A DNA stretch of 54,336 bases, taken from assembly GCA_027489295.1 (NCBI GenBank), contig JAIYAA010000382.1, positions 1 through 54,336 on the forward strand, read 5' to 3'. Below are positions 1 through 7,620 of the stretch, one piece after another. Under the pieces are notes generated by a model that made no database searches, was not told the origin of the DNA, and saw nothing but the letters and a program-made list of their open reading frames with translations. The position numbers and the translations under genes are program-made. The stretch's first letter is position 1, and every line of letters begins with the position of its first letter. This DNA is from Sphingomonadales bacterium. GTDB taxonomy: Bacteria; Pseudomonadota; Alphaproteobacteria; Sphingomonadales; Sphingomonadaceae.

Positions 1-792
1 GCCGAGGACGAGTTCCGCATGCAGGACCGTTTGGGTGAGCGCGTGCCGGGCGATCCGTCCTCGCACCCGGTGTGGCGCGACGACGAGAGCGCGATCCTCG
101 CCACCCGCCGCATCCTCCGACTGGCGCGCGCAGCACGACGCCGCATCCACGTGCTCCACGTCACCACGCCGGCCGAACTGGAACTGCTCGGCCAGCACAA
201 GGACATCGCGACCTGCGAGGTCACGCCGCAGCACCTGACGCTGGCGGGCGAGGAGGCCTATCCGCGCATCGGCACCTTCGCGCAGATGAACCCGCCGATT
301 CGTTCCGGCGCGCACCGGGACGGCCTGTGGCACTGGCTGCGCCAGGGTGTGCCCGACGTGCTCGGCTCCGACCATGCGCCGCATACGCTGGAGGAAAAGG
401 CGAAGCCCTATCCGGACAGCCCCAGCGGCATGCCCGGCGTGCAGACGCTGTTGCCGCTGATGCTCAACCATGTGGCCGAGGGTCGGCTGACGCTGCAGCG
501 CCTGATCGATCTGACCAGCGCGGGCCCGCAGCGCATCTTCGGCCTGGTCGGCAAGGGCCGGATCGTGCCGGGCTATGATGCCGATTTCACCGTTGTCGAC
601 CTCAAGGCGCGCTGGACGGTGGAGGCGCCCTGGCTGGCGTCGCGTTGCGGCTGGTCGCCGTTTACCGGCATGGAACTGACCGGTCGGCCGGTCGGCACGA
701 TCATCCGCGGCCACCGGGTGATGTGGGAAGCGCAACTTGCCGACCAGGCGATCGGCGAGCCGGTGAAGTTCGAAGCCGTCGAATTCGGCTGA
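1..792 (+). CDS. pyrC: Dihydroorotase (pyrimidine biosynthesis), 5' end outside the window
   Basis: This is the C-terminal 263 residues of a dihydroorotase-type amidohydrolase, the cytoplasmic enzyme that interconverts carbamoyl aspartate and dihydroorotate in de novo pyrimidine synthesis. The frame is open from base 1, so the N-terminal HxH metal motif is off the window. Visible family features are HVTTPAE, the GSDHAPHT segment with the catalytic/metal Asp, the SGMPGVQT segment, and a closing strand region with GRPVGTIIRGHRVMW. It could be a hydantoinase-like paralogue, but DHAPHTLEEK and SGMPGVQT fit class I dihydroorotases best. The gene is convergent with the next gene, with a strong hairpin between them. 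Confidence 0.9.
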   Translation, partial: AEDEFRMQDRLGERVPGDPSSHPVWRDDESAILATRRILRLARAARRRIHVLHVTTPAELELLGQHKDIATCEVTPQHLTLAGEEAYPRIGTFAQMNPPIRSGAHRDGLWHWLRQGVPDVLGSDHAPHTLEEKAKPYPDSPSGMPGVQTLLPLMLNHVAEGRLTLQRLIDLTSAGPQRIFGLVGKGRIVPGYDADFTVVDLKARWTVEAPWLASRCGWSPFTGMELTGRPVGTIIRGHRVMWEAQLADQAIGEPVKFEAVEFG

Positions 793-799
793 TGGCCAT

Positions 800-827
800 G
801 GGCGGGGCCGCTGCGGCGGCCCCGCCC
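800..827. terminator. Hairpin between convergent genes
   Basis: A perfect 12-bp inverted repeat (800-811 with 816-827, 4-base loop TGCG) lies between the dihydroorotase stop and the stop of the convergent DUF1134 gene. There is no T-run, so it is only terminator-like, but its place suits a bidirectional terminator. Confidence 0.5.
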
Positions 828-835
828 GTACCCGA

Positions 836-1609
836 TCAGAATGGCAGCCAGCGCTGCTTTTCGCTGAACTTCATGTAGCCGGCGTTGACGCCGAGCCGCC
901 AGCCGACACCCAGCCGAACCGGGATCAGCACGATGTCCCCGCGGCGCAGGTACGACGCCGAGAAGCCGCCGACGAAATAGGCATGGCCCTCGCCCTGGGG
1001 GAAGCGCTTGTAGAGATCCTGGCTGTCGTAAAGATTATAGACCAGCACGAACACCTTGTTGGCATCGCCGCCCAGATCGAAGCCGATCGACGGGCCGGTC
1101 CAGTAGACGGCACGCTGCCCCTCGATCTTGTGGAACATCTCGCCCTTGCCATAGCGCAGGCCGACGCCGATCGCGCCCGAGGCCTCGCTGCCGGCGATAT
1201 AGGCGTTGGGCTTGCCCTGATCCTTCAGAATGTCCTCGAGCAGCTTGGCGAGGCCCGAGGCACCCTTGCCGAACACGCCTTCGGCGGCCGCGAGCAGATC
1301 GTCCTTCTCGAACGTGTCGGTCGCCGCCTGGCGCGCGGTGGTCGCGGCGGGATCGGCGGCGGCGGGGCTCGACGCCGGAGCCTGGGCCGGCGGGGTGTCC
1401 GCGGGCGGCGGCGGCGGCGCGGTGTCGGCGGGCGGATAGCTTTGCTGCTCCTGCGGCGCGGGGGTCGTGCTCGGCCGCGCCGGGGGCGTCTTCAGGTCCG
1501 AATCGATCGCGGTATTGGGGTCGATCGTTGTCATCTGCGCGGCGGCCGGCATGCTGCCGAGCCCGGCGATGGCGATTGCCAGAAGCGTGAACCAACCCGA
1601 TCGCATCAT
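836..1609 (-). CDS. DUF1134 / EipA-family envelope protein
   Basis: The 257-residue protein has an N-terminal signal peptide (about residues 1-25, ending AAAQ), a proline/alanine-rich linker (about 40-90) and a C-terminal DUF1134 domain (about 95-257) with the characteristic segments YWTGPSIGFDLGGDANKVF and LIPVRLGVGWRLGVNAGYM. Family knowledge: the Brucella member EipA is a periplasmic protein needed for cell envelope integrity. It is therefore probably a secreted periplasmic beta-barrel-like protein; its molecular activity is unknown. It is transcribed away from the tRNA-Ser gene, alone on the minus strand. The start is the first ATG with a complete signal peptide. Confidence 0.85.
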   Translation of the reverse strand: MMRSGWFTLLAIAIAGLGSMPAAAQMTTIDPNTAIDSDLKTPPARPSTTPAPQEQQSYPPADTAPPPPPADTPPAQAPASSPAAADPAATTARQAATDTFEKDDLLAAAEGVFGKGASGLAKLLEDILKDQGKPNAYIAGSEASGAIGVGLRYGKGEMFHKIEGQRAVYWTGPSIGFDLGGDANKVFVLVYNLYDSQDLYKRFPQGEGHAYFVGGFSASYLRRGDIVLIPVRLGVGWRLGVNAGYMKFSEKQRWLPF

Positions 1610-1770
1610 TAATTCTACCCCAAACCCTGGTGTTTTTCGCCGTTATCCTAGGGCTGCGTGGCTGTCGCGGCAATGAATGGGCGTCCGATCGACTCGATTT
1701 CGCGTCCGGGTGGTTATCCCCGTTGATTGCCGGCGAAGGGCTCGTTATAGGGCTCGTCCTCGGCGCTTCC

Positions 1771-1863
1771 GGAGACGTGGGTGAGTGGCTGAAACCAGCG
1801 GTTTGCTAAACCGCCGTACGGGGATTACTCGTACCGAGGGTTCGAATCCCTCCGTCTCCGCCA
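1771..1863 (+). tRNA. tRNA-Ser (anticodon GCT), with encoded CCA
   Basis: A class II tRNA can be folded by eye. The acceptor stem GGAGACG (1771-1777) pairs with CGTCTCC (1853-1859), G1860 is the discriminator base and CCA (1861-1863) is encoded. The anticodon stem is GCGGT (1798-1802) with ACCGC (1810-1814); the 7-base loop TTGCTAA carries GCT at 1805-1807. A long variable arm (GTAC...GTAC) and the T-loop GTTCGAATC follow. The 3' end is the element's integration site, so the gene stays intact on the left side of the element. Confidence 0.95.
1850..1863 (+). other. attL core: 14-bp direct repeat at the tRNA-Ser 3' end
   Basis: The 14 bases CTCCGTCTCCGCCA, covering the tRNA 3' end, are repeated exactly at 42602-42615. 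The flanking bases differ, which marks the limits of the core. The integrase gene starts 80 bp to the right. Confidence 0.85.
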
Positions 1864-1942
1864 TTACGACCGCCTAGGGCGGTCGTGCGCGTTCACAATC
1901 CCTTGATTTCTGCGGTTTTCCGGCCCGATAGAGGGGTTCGGG

Positions 1943-3391
1943 ATGGCCGCGATCGTCCGCACGCGTTCACCCGATGCCATGGCATCTACCATGGTACCGA
2001 TTTGCGAATGCATGGTATCGGGGATTTATCGGGTGCTGAACGACGCGAAGATCAAGGCCGCCAAGGCGCAGGACAAGGCATATCGGCTGGGCGATTCCGG
2101 CCAGCTCTACCTCCAGGTCGCGCCGACCGGCGCCAAGCACTGGCGGATGAATTACACCTATGGGCGCAACGCGGCCGGCAAGCCGGTGCAGAAGACGCTG
2201 GCGTTCGGCTCCTATCCAGCCGTCACCCTGCTTGACGCCCGCCGGCGCCGCGACGAGGCGAAGGCGCTGCTCCGGGAGGGCAAGGATCCGGCGGTCGAGA
2301 AGCGCATCGCCAGCAGGGCCCTCTCTGAGGCGAACCAGAACACATTCGAGGTCGTCGCGCGCCGCTGGCACGAGCTGAAGAAGCCGACCTGGGACGAGGT
2401 GCATCAGAACGACGTGATCCGCAGCCTCGAGCGCGATATCTTTCCGCACGTCGGCGATCTTCCCATCACCGCGATCAAGGCGCCGAAGCTGCTCGACGTC
2501 CTCCAGCGGGTCGAAAAGCGTGGCGCGATCGAAACCGCGCATCGCCTGCGGCAGCGCTGCTCTGCCGTATTCGTCTATGGTATCGGAGCGGGATTGTGCG
2601 AGGCGGACCCTGCTGCCGGTCTTGGCGCCAACCTCAAGGACGTCCCGAAGGCGAAGAAGCAGCCCTCCATCATCGACGGTAAACGTGATCAGGATGCTCG
2701 GATCACGGCGGTGCGACAGCTGCTGATCGACTGCGAAGCGGAGAGGTGCCGCGCGACGACGAAACTTGCGCTGCGCTTCATCGCGCTGACCGCTGTGCGA
2801 CCGAACGAGTTGCACGGCGCCCGGTGGGACGAGATGGAGGGCCTGGACGGCCCCGAGCCGACCTGGACGATTCCAGCTGCGCGAATGAAGGGCGACAAGG
2901 AACGGAAGGAAGAGGAGGGCGGCGAGCACACCGTTCCGCTGTCCCGCCAGGCGGTCGACGTCCTGGCAGCCGTGCGAAAGCTGACCGGCCGGCTGCAGCT
3001 CGTCTTCCCCGGCGAACGCCACCTCCACAAGCCGATGTCCGAAAACACGCTTCGCGCGCTGCTGATCCGGGCCGGATACTATCAGCGCCACGTGCCGCAC
3101 GGCTTCCGGGCAGCGTTCTCGACCATCATGAACGAGCGCGCCGACCGCGAGTGGAGGGAGACGGGCCATAAGGGCGCGTCCCCCGATCGCGCCATTCTCG
3201 ACCTGATGCTGGCGCACGTGCCGCAGGGGACGTCTGGGTCGGAGACCGCATACAACCGCGCCGCGTATCTGCCGCGGCGCCGCGAGCTTGCGCAGGAATG
3301 GGCCGACATCATCCTCGGCGGCTTCTGCTCGGCGGAACTGCATTTGGGCGGCCCGATCCGCTACGCGGCCAGCGGCCCTGGCAGGCGGTAA
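1943..3391 (+). CDS. int: Tyrosine-type integrase (P4-like, DUF4102 arm-binding N-terminus)
   Basis: The 482-residue site-specific recombinase integrates and excises the element at tRNA-Ser. An arm-binding DUF4102-like domain (about residues 30-115, with LYLQV and LAFGSYP) is followed by a core-binding domain (about 133-235) and the catalytic domain (about 250-450). Visible catalytic residues are R286 (TAVRPNEL), H386/R389 (HGFR), H425 (LAHVPQG) and Y437 (AYNR). The chosen ATG has a good ribosome site (GAGGGG, 6 bases away). The family-like sequence begins only near the ATG at 2012, so that start is an alternative. Three candidate ATGs (1979, 1991, 2012) lie inside CATGG repeats that may be arm sites. 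The gene is convergent with hicB. Confidence 0.93.
   Translation: MAAIVRTRSPDAMASTMVPICECMVSGIYRVLNDAKIKAAKAQDKAYRLGDSGQLYLQVAPTGAKHWRMNYTYGRNAAGKPVQKTLAFGSYPAVTLLDARRRRDEAKALLREGKDPAVEKRIASRALSEANQNTFEVVARRWHELKKPTWDEVHQNDVIRSLERDIFPHVGDLPITAIKAPKLLDVLQRVEKRGAIETAHRLRQRCSAVFVYGIGAGLCEADPAAGLGANLKDVPKAKKQPSIIDGKRDQDARITAVRQLLIDCEAERCRATTKLALRFIALTAVRPNELHGARWDEMEGLDGPEPTWTIPAARMKGDKERKEEEGGEHTVPLSRQAVDVLAAVRKLTGRLQLVFPGERHLHKPMSENTLRALLIRAGYYQRHVPHGFRAAFSTIMNERADREWRETGHKGASPDRAILDLMLAHVPQGTSGSETAYNRAAYLPRRRELAQEWADIILGGFCSAELHLGGPIRYAASGPGRR
1978..2020 (+). promoter_or_regulatory. Left cluster of CATGGTATC-like repeats (putative integrase arm-type sites)
   Basis: Three direct repeats are seen: CATGGCATC at 1978, CATGGTACC at 1990 and CATGGTATC at 2011. 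The same 9-mer occurs exactly three times near the other end of the element (42463, 42519, 42531), and a 12-bp spacing of two copies occurs at both ends. Tyrosine integrases of this type bind direct-repeat arm sites on both sides of the core. Assigning them that role is inference. Confidence 0.45.
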
Positions 3392-3405
3392 GGGCCTCGC
3401 CGCGG

Positions 3406-3439
3406 CGCCAGGTCCCTGCGGATTCACTGGGACCTGGCG
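3406..3439. terminator. Bidirectional terminator-like hairpin between int and hicB
   Basis: The inverted repeat CGCCAGGTCCC (3406-3416) and GGGACCTGGCG (3429-3439) forms an 11-bp stem with a 12-base loop. It fills the gap between the convergent stops of the integrase and hicB. No T-run is present. Confidence 0.55.
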
Positions 3440-3829
3440 TCAGCGGGCCGCGAGGCCCAGCTTCTCCCGCGCGGCATCAGCGAGAAACCGGGAGCGATTG
3501 GCCGCGACGCGATCGATCTTAGCGAGCAGCTGATCCTCGATCGTGATCTGGACCCGCACCGCGCGCCCGGGGCGCTCGCCGGCGACAAGCATGCGCGCAA
3601 CCTCAACGCTTCCTTCCTCAGCCTGAATGTCCTGTATGTCGGACGGTTCGGGGATCGGATCGGCATAGTCGGCCATGACGGACAGGTGCCCTTCAAGGGC
3701 CTCCTGTGCGCCCTCGGCTGCTTCCTGCACGGTCGCTCCAGCGGACACGCATCCGGGCAGGTCCGGGAAATACACGCCGAAGCCCTCAGGTCCCTTATCG
3801 ATGATCGCAGGATAGTAGACGGTTGCCAT
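3440..3829 (-). CDS. hicB: HicB-type antitoxin
   Basis: The 129-residue protein has the HicB fold in its first 70 residues (YYPAIIDKGPEGFGVYFPDLPGC, split by eye; typical of partial RNase H-like HicB domains). A C-terminal ribbon-helix-helix-like tail follows (about 88-129, VRVQITIEDQLLAKIDRV) that would bind DNA. It should neutralise the HicA product encoded 35 bp upstream and repress the pair's promoter. In this locus the toxin gene comes first, the usual order for hicAB. Such pairs are frequent stabilising cargo on mobile elements. Confidence 0.88.
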   Translation of the reverse strand: MATVYYPAIIDKGPEGFGVYFPDLPGCVSAGATVQEAAEGAQEALEGHLSVMADYADPIPEPSDIQDIQAEEGSVEVARMLVAGERPGRAVRVQITIEDQLLAKIDRVAANRSRFLADAAREKLGLAAR

Positions 3830-3864
3830 TGTCGTTCCCCTCCATGGGCTGACAAGATGGCCGC

Positions 3865-4053
3865 TCAGGGGAGCGGCACACCGGATTGCTTCGAGATGCT
3901 CTTGAGCGTGCCGATCGTCATATCGCTCTTCGGGTGAGGAACAGTGACGGTGCCCGGCTTCGTCGGGTGGCGGAACTGCTTGTGACTGCCAGACTGCCGG
4001 ACCTCGAACCAGCCGTCCGCTTCAATCCTCTTGATCACGTCCCGGCTCTTCAT
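3865..4053 (-). CDS. hicA: HicA-type mRNA interferase toxin
   Basis: The 62-residue protein matches the HicA double-stranded-RNA-binding fold: SRDVIKRIEADGWFEVRQ, then GSHKQFRHP carrying the conserved catalytic His, then TVTVPHPKSDMTIGTLKSI. Family knowledge: HicA cleaves mRNA independently of ribosomes unless bound by HicB. The ATG at 4053 has a GGGGAG ribosome site. It is the first gene of a two-gene minus-strand operon with hicB. Confidence 0.9.
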   Translation of the reverse strand: MKSRDVIKRIEADGWFEVRQSGSHKQFRHPTKPGTVTVPHPKSDMTIGTLKSISKQSGVPLP

Positions 4054-4067
4054 CTCTACTCCCCGAT

Positions 4068-4119
4068 ATGTGTATCACATACACATAAAGCGATGGCTTG
4101 GCAACCAAGGAATACACAT
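4068..4119 (-). promoter_or_regulatory. Putative HicB operator and hicA promoter
   Basis: The inverted repeat ATGTGTAT-CAC-ATACACAT (4068-4086) lies 15 bp upstream of the hicA start, and a further half-site ATACACAT is at 4112-4119. On the minus strand a TTGCCA hexamer followed after 17 bases by TATGTG could be a weak promoter that the palindrome overlaps. This is the expected layout for autoregulation by HicB. Confidence 0.5.
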
Positions 4120-4150
4120 CTTATACATCTTGGAAGGGGCTGAGCGTACA

Positions 4151-4363
4151 TCAGGCGCGTGCCTGTCGCTGAGCATCCCGCCATTCCATCACCTCCTGGC
4201 GGCTCCAGCGGGTAGCATGCCCGCCCGGCTTGTATCGACGCGGGAAACGGCCGGCGCGCTCGAGGCGATAGATCATCGTCTTTCCGACGCCGGTCAGCTT
4301 CTTGACCTCGTCGAGCGCGATCAGCTCGTCATCGGAGTGGGTGGGGGTGGGTTCGTTGGTCAC
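4151..4363 (-). CDS. AlpA-family helix-turn-helix regulator (possible excisionase/activator)
   Basis: With the GTG at 4363 (GAGG ribosome site just upstream) the protein has 70 residues, the usual AlpA size. An in-frame ATG at 4450 would add 29 residues overlapping the upstream gene and has no clear ribosome site. The segment LDEVKKLTGVGKTMIYRLE with the following RRYKPGG is the typical AlpA/MerR-like HTH with wing. Family knowledge: AlpA-type proteins act as excisionases or activators of integrase genes in prophages and islands. It is the last gene of the leftward early operon and lies nearest the integrase, which fits such a role. Confidence 0.75.
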   Translation of the reverse strand: MTNEPTPTHSDDELIALDEVKKLTGVGKTMIYRLERAGRFPRRYKPGGHATRWSRQEVMEWRDAQRQARA

Positions 4364-4409
4364 ATCTGCCTCGTTGTCGATTGCCTTCTGGTTGGTGAAC
4401 TCCGCGGGT

Positions 4410-6638
4410 TCAGGGCGGCGGTTGGCCGATTTCGATCTCCTCGGCCGCATCTACGGACAGACGATCGCCCAGCATGTCGCCGAGCAGCAGATCCCGGCCG
4501 CGATCGCTCGCGTGAAGGCTTTCCTCCAAGCTGCGCGTCCGACTGTGTAGGTGCTCACGAAGGGCATCGCTCATCAGCTTCTTGCCTGCGGCAGCGATTT
4601 GCTCGACCTCGATTCGCCCTTCGATGACGGCGAGGTGCAGTTCGGCCACGATGTCGTCGCGAATGGATGGGTCCAGCCGCTTCGGCACAGCATTGTGCAC
4701 CAGCTCGATCAGCTTTCGGCCGTGAGGCCTTCCAATGCCGAGTCTGCCGCGGATTAGGCGTGCGCGCGCGGTGCGCTCCCCGTCGGTCAGCGTGCGACGC
4801 ACCGCCCAGATACGATTGATCCCGACGCGCGCCACAGCTGCAACGTCCTCCGCCGCTTCCCCCTTCAGCAGTGCGGTGCGGATCACCTTCACCTTCTCCG
4901 GCGGCAGGGGGCGCTGGCGACTGGGGAAGTCGAAGCTCTCCCACTTCGCCGCGCACCATTCAGGGTGCCCTATCAGCCTGCCGCAAGCGCACGAGGTGCC
5001 CGCGGCGAACAGCTGCTCGCGCAGCGCGCGCGAGTGGCGCAGGACAGTGTCGTTCGACAGCCCGAGGCGACTGGCAACGCGATGCGGCGGCTCGCCAGCG
5101 CGGATGGCGCTGTCGATGCGGGCCTTCTCCAGCTTCGTGACTGCGTGCGCCGGGGCATTGACGACGCAGGCTCCGGGATGTCGTGCCGGTCTGCCGCACC
5201 CGCACCGCTTCAGCGGGGCGGATGACCCTTCTCGAAGCCGGCGGATAGCGCCGCTGATCGTCGACCGGCTCAGGCCGGTAGCAGCCGCGATCTTGCCGGC
5301 ACTGTCTCCTGCGCGCAGCCCGGCCTTGATCTGGGCGAAAACCCCGGCAGGCATGCGCGGCCGATATTGCCGCTTTGTGTGCTGCGTGGTGCTCGGCGCC
5401 CGGCATGCGGCTCGATGGCCTTGAGCAAGTCCGCACGCGCAACGCCGCCGGCTGCAATCGCCAGCATGGGCGGCGGCGCCACCGCAACGTGCGCAGGTCG
5501 ACGGCAGCAGGCTGGCAACGGCCAGCTCGTCGAACATCCGGCGCACCAGCCACGGTTTGACGCCGGTGCGCTTCGCCACAATCGATCGGTTTGAACCCGT
5601 GCGGGCCATGCGCGAGATGCGGCGGCGGGCTGCAGGAGGAACTGCGGCGACTATCGTGGCTGAAAACTGAAAGCGCCTGCGGCCTCGGCTGTCGCCCCTT
5701 CGGTGAGCGCACGTCTCAGCGTGATCTAAGGGACGCCCGCAAGGGCATGACGCGCCCGCGCTAGCGAGTTCCGACCGAAGGTCGAGCGTCAAGGCCAAGG
5801 CCGCGCCGGCGGTGAGCCCGATCGCTTGCCGAACGGCCGACGACGATGCGCCCGTTGCGACCAGCGACCGCGCTGCCGACCGCTGGTCCTCGGAGAACTG
5901 GCGTTTCTGGCGCGCGCCGGTGAACCTGCACATGTTCTTGTGACCGAATGGAGAGCCGCAGCCGCAGACCAGCCCCTCGGCGGTGAGCAGGTCGATCACT
6001 GGCTGGCAGTAGGTCGCCTTGAAGCTGACGCTCGGCTTGCGGCCTACCTCGCGCGCTATGTCGGCGCAGGTCTGCCCCGCCAGGAGCCGGTCCCGAACGA
6101 GAGAGGGGGGGACGGATACGCGGCATCCGTTGCGATGCCCGGCCGGCAGGCCGCACCCGCACGGCGGCCTAGTCGTCGCGACCTCCGATTCCGGAACATT
6201 GCGCGCGCGCATGTTCACGAGGGAAGTGCTGCACCCGATCTCGGCGGCGATCTCGGCCGCGCTGAATCCGTCGACGATCATCTGATCGACGCGAGAATGC
6301 TCGGCCGGCGTCAGGCGGACGATTGAATACTTTGGTCCCAGCGCGCGCGTCCTGGATCCCACCACCTGGCTGTAGGTCACCCCGAGCCGACCGGCGATTT
6401 CGGGATCGGTGAGCCCCTCCTCGACCAACGGCACGACACGCCGATCGAGCTCGGCGCGGCGGTCCGCTTCGGTGGGAATGCCGAGGGCGGCAGCGACTTC
6501 CTTGCACTTCGTCTGCGCGACCCATGAGGAGAGGCCCATCGCCCGGCCGATCACCGCAGGAGTCTCGCCCAGCCGCAGTCGGCGGGCGATTTCCTGCAAT
6601 TCCGGGCCGCGCTTCGACCAAGGCCGGAGATCGGGCAT
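4410..6638 (-). CDS. Tandem helix-turn-helix / zinc-knuckle array protein with sigma-factor-like C-terminus
   Basis: The 742-residue protein is unrecognised as a whole but strongly modular. About nine HTH-like units can be read at roughly residues 15-50, 64-100, 110-147, 176-212, 248-288, 336-373, 429-468, 499-538 and 578-616, for example LTDPEIAGRLGVTYSQVVG and DSAGKIAAATGLSRSTISG. Seven CxCGx4HxxxC motifs start at C160, C225, C298, C382 (CxxC variant), C400, C479 and C550 and alternate with the later HTH units. The last 105 residues (DDIVAELHLAVIEG, then SLEESLHASDRGRDLLLGDML) resemble sigma-70 region 2 and the linker after it. All predict DNA binding, probably with zinc. Its start overlaps the upstream stop by one base (TGATG). 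Its cellular role is unknown. Confidence 0.85.
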   Translation of the reverse strand: MPDLRPWSKRGPELQEIARRLRLGETPAVIGRAMGLSSWVAQTKCKEVAAALGIPTEADRRAELDRRVVPLVEEGLTDPEIAGRLGVTYSQVVGSRTRALGPKYSIVRLTPAEHSRVDQMIVDGFSAAEIAAEIGCSTSLVNMRARNVPESEVATTRPPCGCGLPAGHRNGCRVSVPPSLVRDRLLAGQTCADIAREVGRKPSVSFKATYCQPVIDLLTAEGLVCGCGSPFGHKNMCRFTGARQKRQFSEDQRSAARSLVATGASSSAVRQAIGLTAGAALALTLDLRSELASAGASCPCGRPLDHAETCAHRRGDSRGRRRFQFSATIVAAVPPAARRRISRMARTGSNRSIVAKRTGVKPWLVRRMFDELAVASLLPSTCARCGGAAAHAGDCSRRRCACGLAQGHRAACRAPSTTQHTKRQYRPRMPAGVFAQIKAGLRAGDSAGKIAAATGLSRSTISGAIRRLREGSSAPLKRCGCGRPARHPGACVVNAPAHAVTKLEKARIDSAIRAGEPPHRVASRLGLSNDTVLRHSRALREQLFAAGTSCACGRLIGHPEWCAAKWESFDFPSRQRPLPPEKVKVIRTALLKGEAAEDVAAVARVGINRIWAVRRTLTDGERTARARLIRGRLGIGRPHGRKLIELVHNAVPKRLDPSIRDDIVAELHLAVIEGRIEVEQIAAAGKKLMSDALREHLHSRTRSLEESLHASDRGRDLLLGDMLGDRLSVDAAEEIEIGQPPP

Positions 6639-7120
6639 CAGTTTCCACCATCGCGTGTGCTGGAGGGGAGAAACAGGGCGGCGCGCGCCAACTCGTCGAT
6701 CCGATGTGCGACCGAGAGCCCTTCTGTGGCTTCGAGCGCGTAGCTGATCGATACGGCCACCTCTGTGACCAGATCTTCCAATCCGCCTAGCTCCAGCGCT
6801 GCGGCCGGGGGAAGGGATCGCACCTCCGCTTCAAGGTCGCGCAGCAGCTCGATCTGATCATCGCGGCCGAAGGCGCCCTGAAGTTGATCTATTTCCAATT
6901 CGATCAATTCGAGGACACGCGAACGCATCTGTGCACTGGCCAGGAGTTCACCGATGCGGCCGCCGCGATCCTCAGTCGTGGCGAGCGTCTGCCGCGCCGG
7001 CATCCGGGCAGTGGCCCGGGGCAAATCCTCGCCGATCTGGGAGCAGGCAAGAGCGTCATCGCGCTGACGCTCTGTGGCCTGCCGCGTCTTTCGGATGTCC
7101 CGCTTCCGGATCCGTCTCAA
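6638..7120 (-). CDS. Hypothetical protein of the leftward early operon
   Basis: The 160-residue protein is not recognised. The N-terminus is very basic (MRRIRKRDIRKTRQATERQR) and the rest is helical and acidic (about residues 55-150), with ELIELEIDQLQGAFG and LEDLVTEVAVSISYALEATE. A charged N-terminal tail on a helical body would suit a small nucleic-acid- or partner-binding protein, but this is a guess. It starts with an ATGA overlap with the gene before it and ends in a TGATG overlap with the HTH-array gene, so it is translationally coupled to both. Confidence 0.65.
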   Translation of the reverse strand: MRRIRKRDIRKTRQATERQRDDALACSQIGEDLPRATARMPARQTLATTEDRGGRIGELLASAQMRSRVLELIELEIDQLQGAFGRDDQIELLRDLEAEVRSLPPAAALELGGLEDLVTEVAVSISYALEATEGLSVAHRIDELARAALFLPSSTRDGGN

Positions 7121-7620
7121 GAGGCGCGTCCCGATACGCCGGTTGCCACGATACCGAAGGACTGCGGGTCCACGCCCGCGGCTCGCACTGCGTCCGCCAA
7201 CCGTGCCAGCTCATGGCCCGCAACGCTGCGGATCGAGGTTGCGAAGAGCACAGGCTGTAACAGGGCGTCAGCCTGGCGGGCGTTGCTGTCGCGAAGGGCT
7301 AGCATTGACTTCAGCGTGCCGAGATGGACCCGCGCAGCATCTTCGACGAGCATGACGCGATCGACGATCGTCGTGATCGCATGATCAGGCCAGGTCTTGA
7401 GAGCTGCGACCACGATTGCGACCCGGTCTTCGTCGCTCAGCCCGTCGCGGCCGGCAAGGGCATAGACCGATAGGCAGATCGCGTCGAAGAGCCCGTCCGC
7501 CCACGCGCGACGAACCCCCCGGGGGTCAGAAACCACAGCATTGCGCACCTTTTCCTCCATCATGCAGTTGCCATGACGGTTGCCGCGCGCCGGCTGGTTC
7601 GGTCTTGAGCTGTGCTGCAT
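7117..7620 (-). CDS. Hypothetical protein of the leftward early operon
   Basis: The 167-residue reading uses the ATG at 7620 that overlaps the upstream stop (TGATG). A longer frame from 7671 would overlap the upstream gene by 52 bases, and MMEEKVRN further in is a shorter option. The body is alpha-helical with no motif I recognise. The segments WADGLFDAICLSVYALAGRDG and ALKTWPDHAITTIVDRVMLV suggest a compact helical protein. The next gene starts within its stop (ATGA). Confidence 0.62.
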   Translation of the reverse strand: MQHSSRPNQPARGNRHGNCMMEEKVRNAVVSDPRGVRRAWADGLFDAICLSVYALAGRDGLSDEDRVAIVVAALKTWPDHAITTIVDRVMLVEDAARVHLGTLKSMLALRDSNARQADALLQPVLFATSIRSVAGHELARLADAVRAAGVDPQSFGIVATGVSGRAS

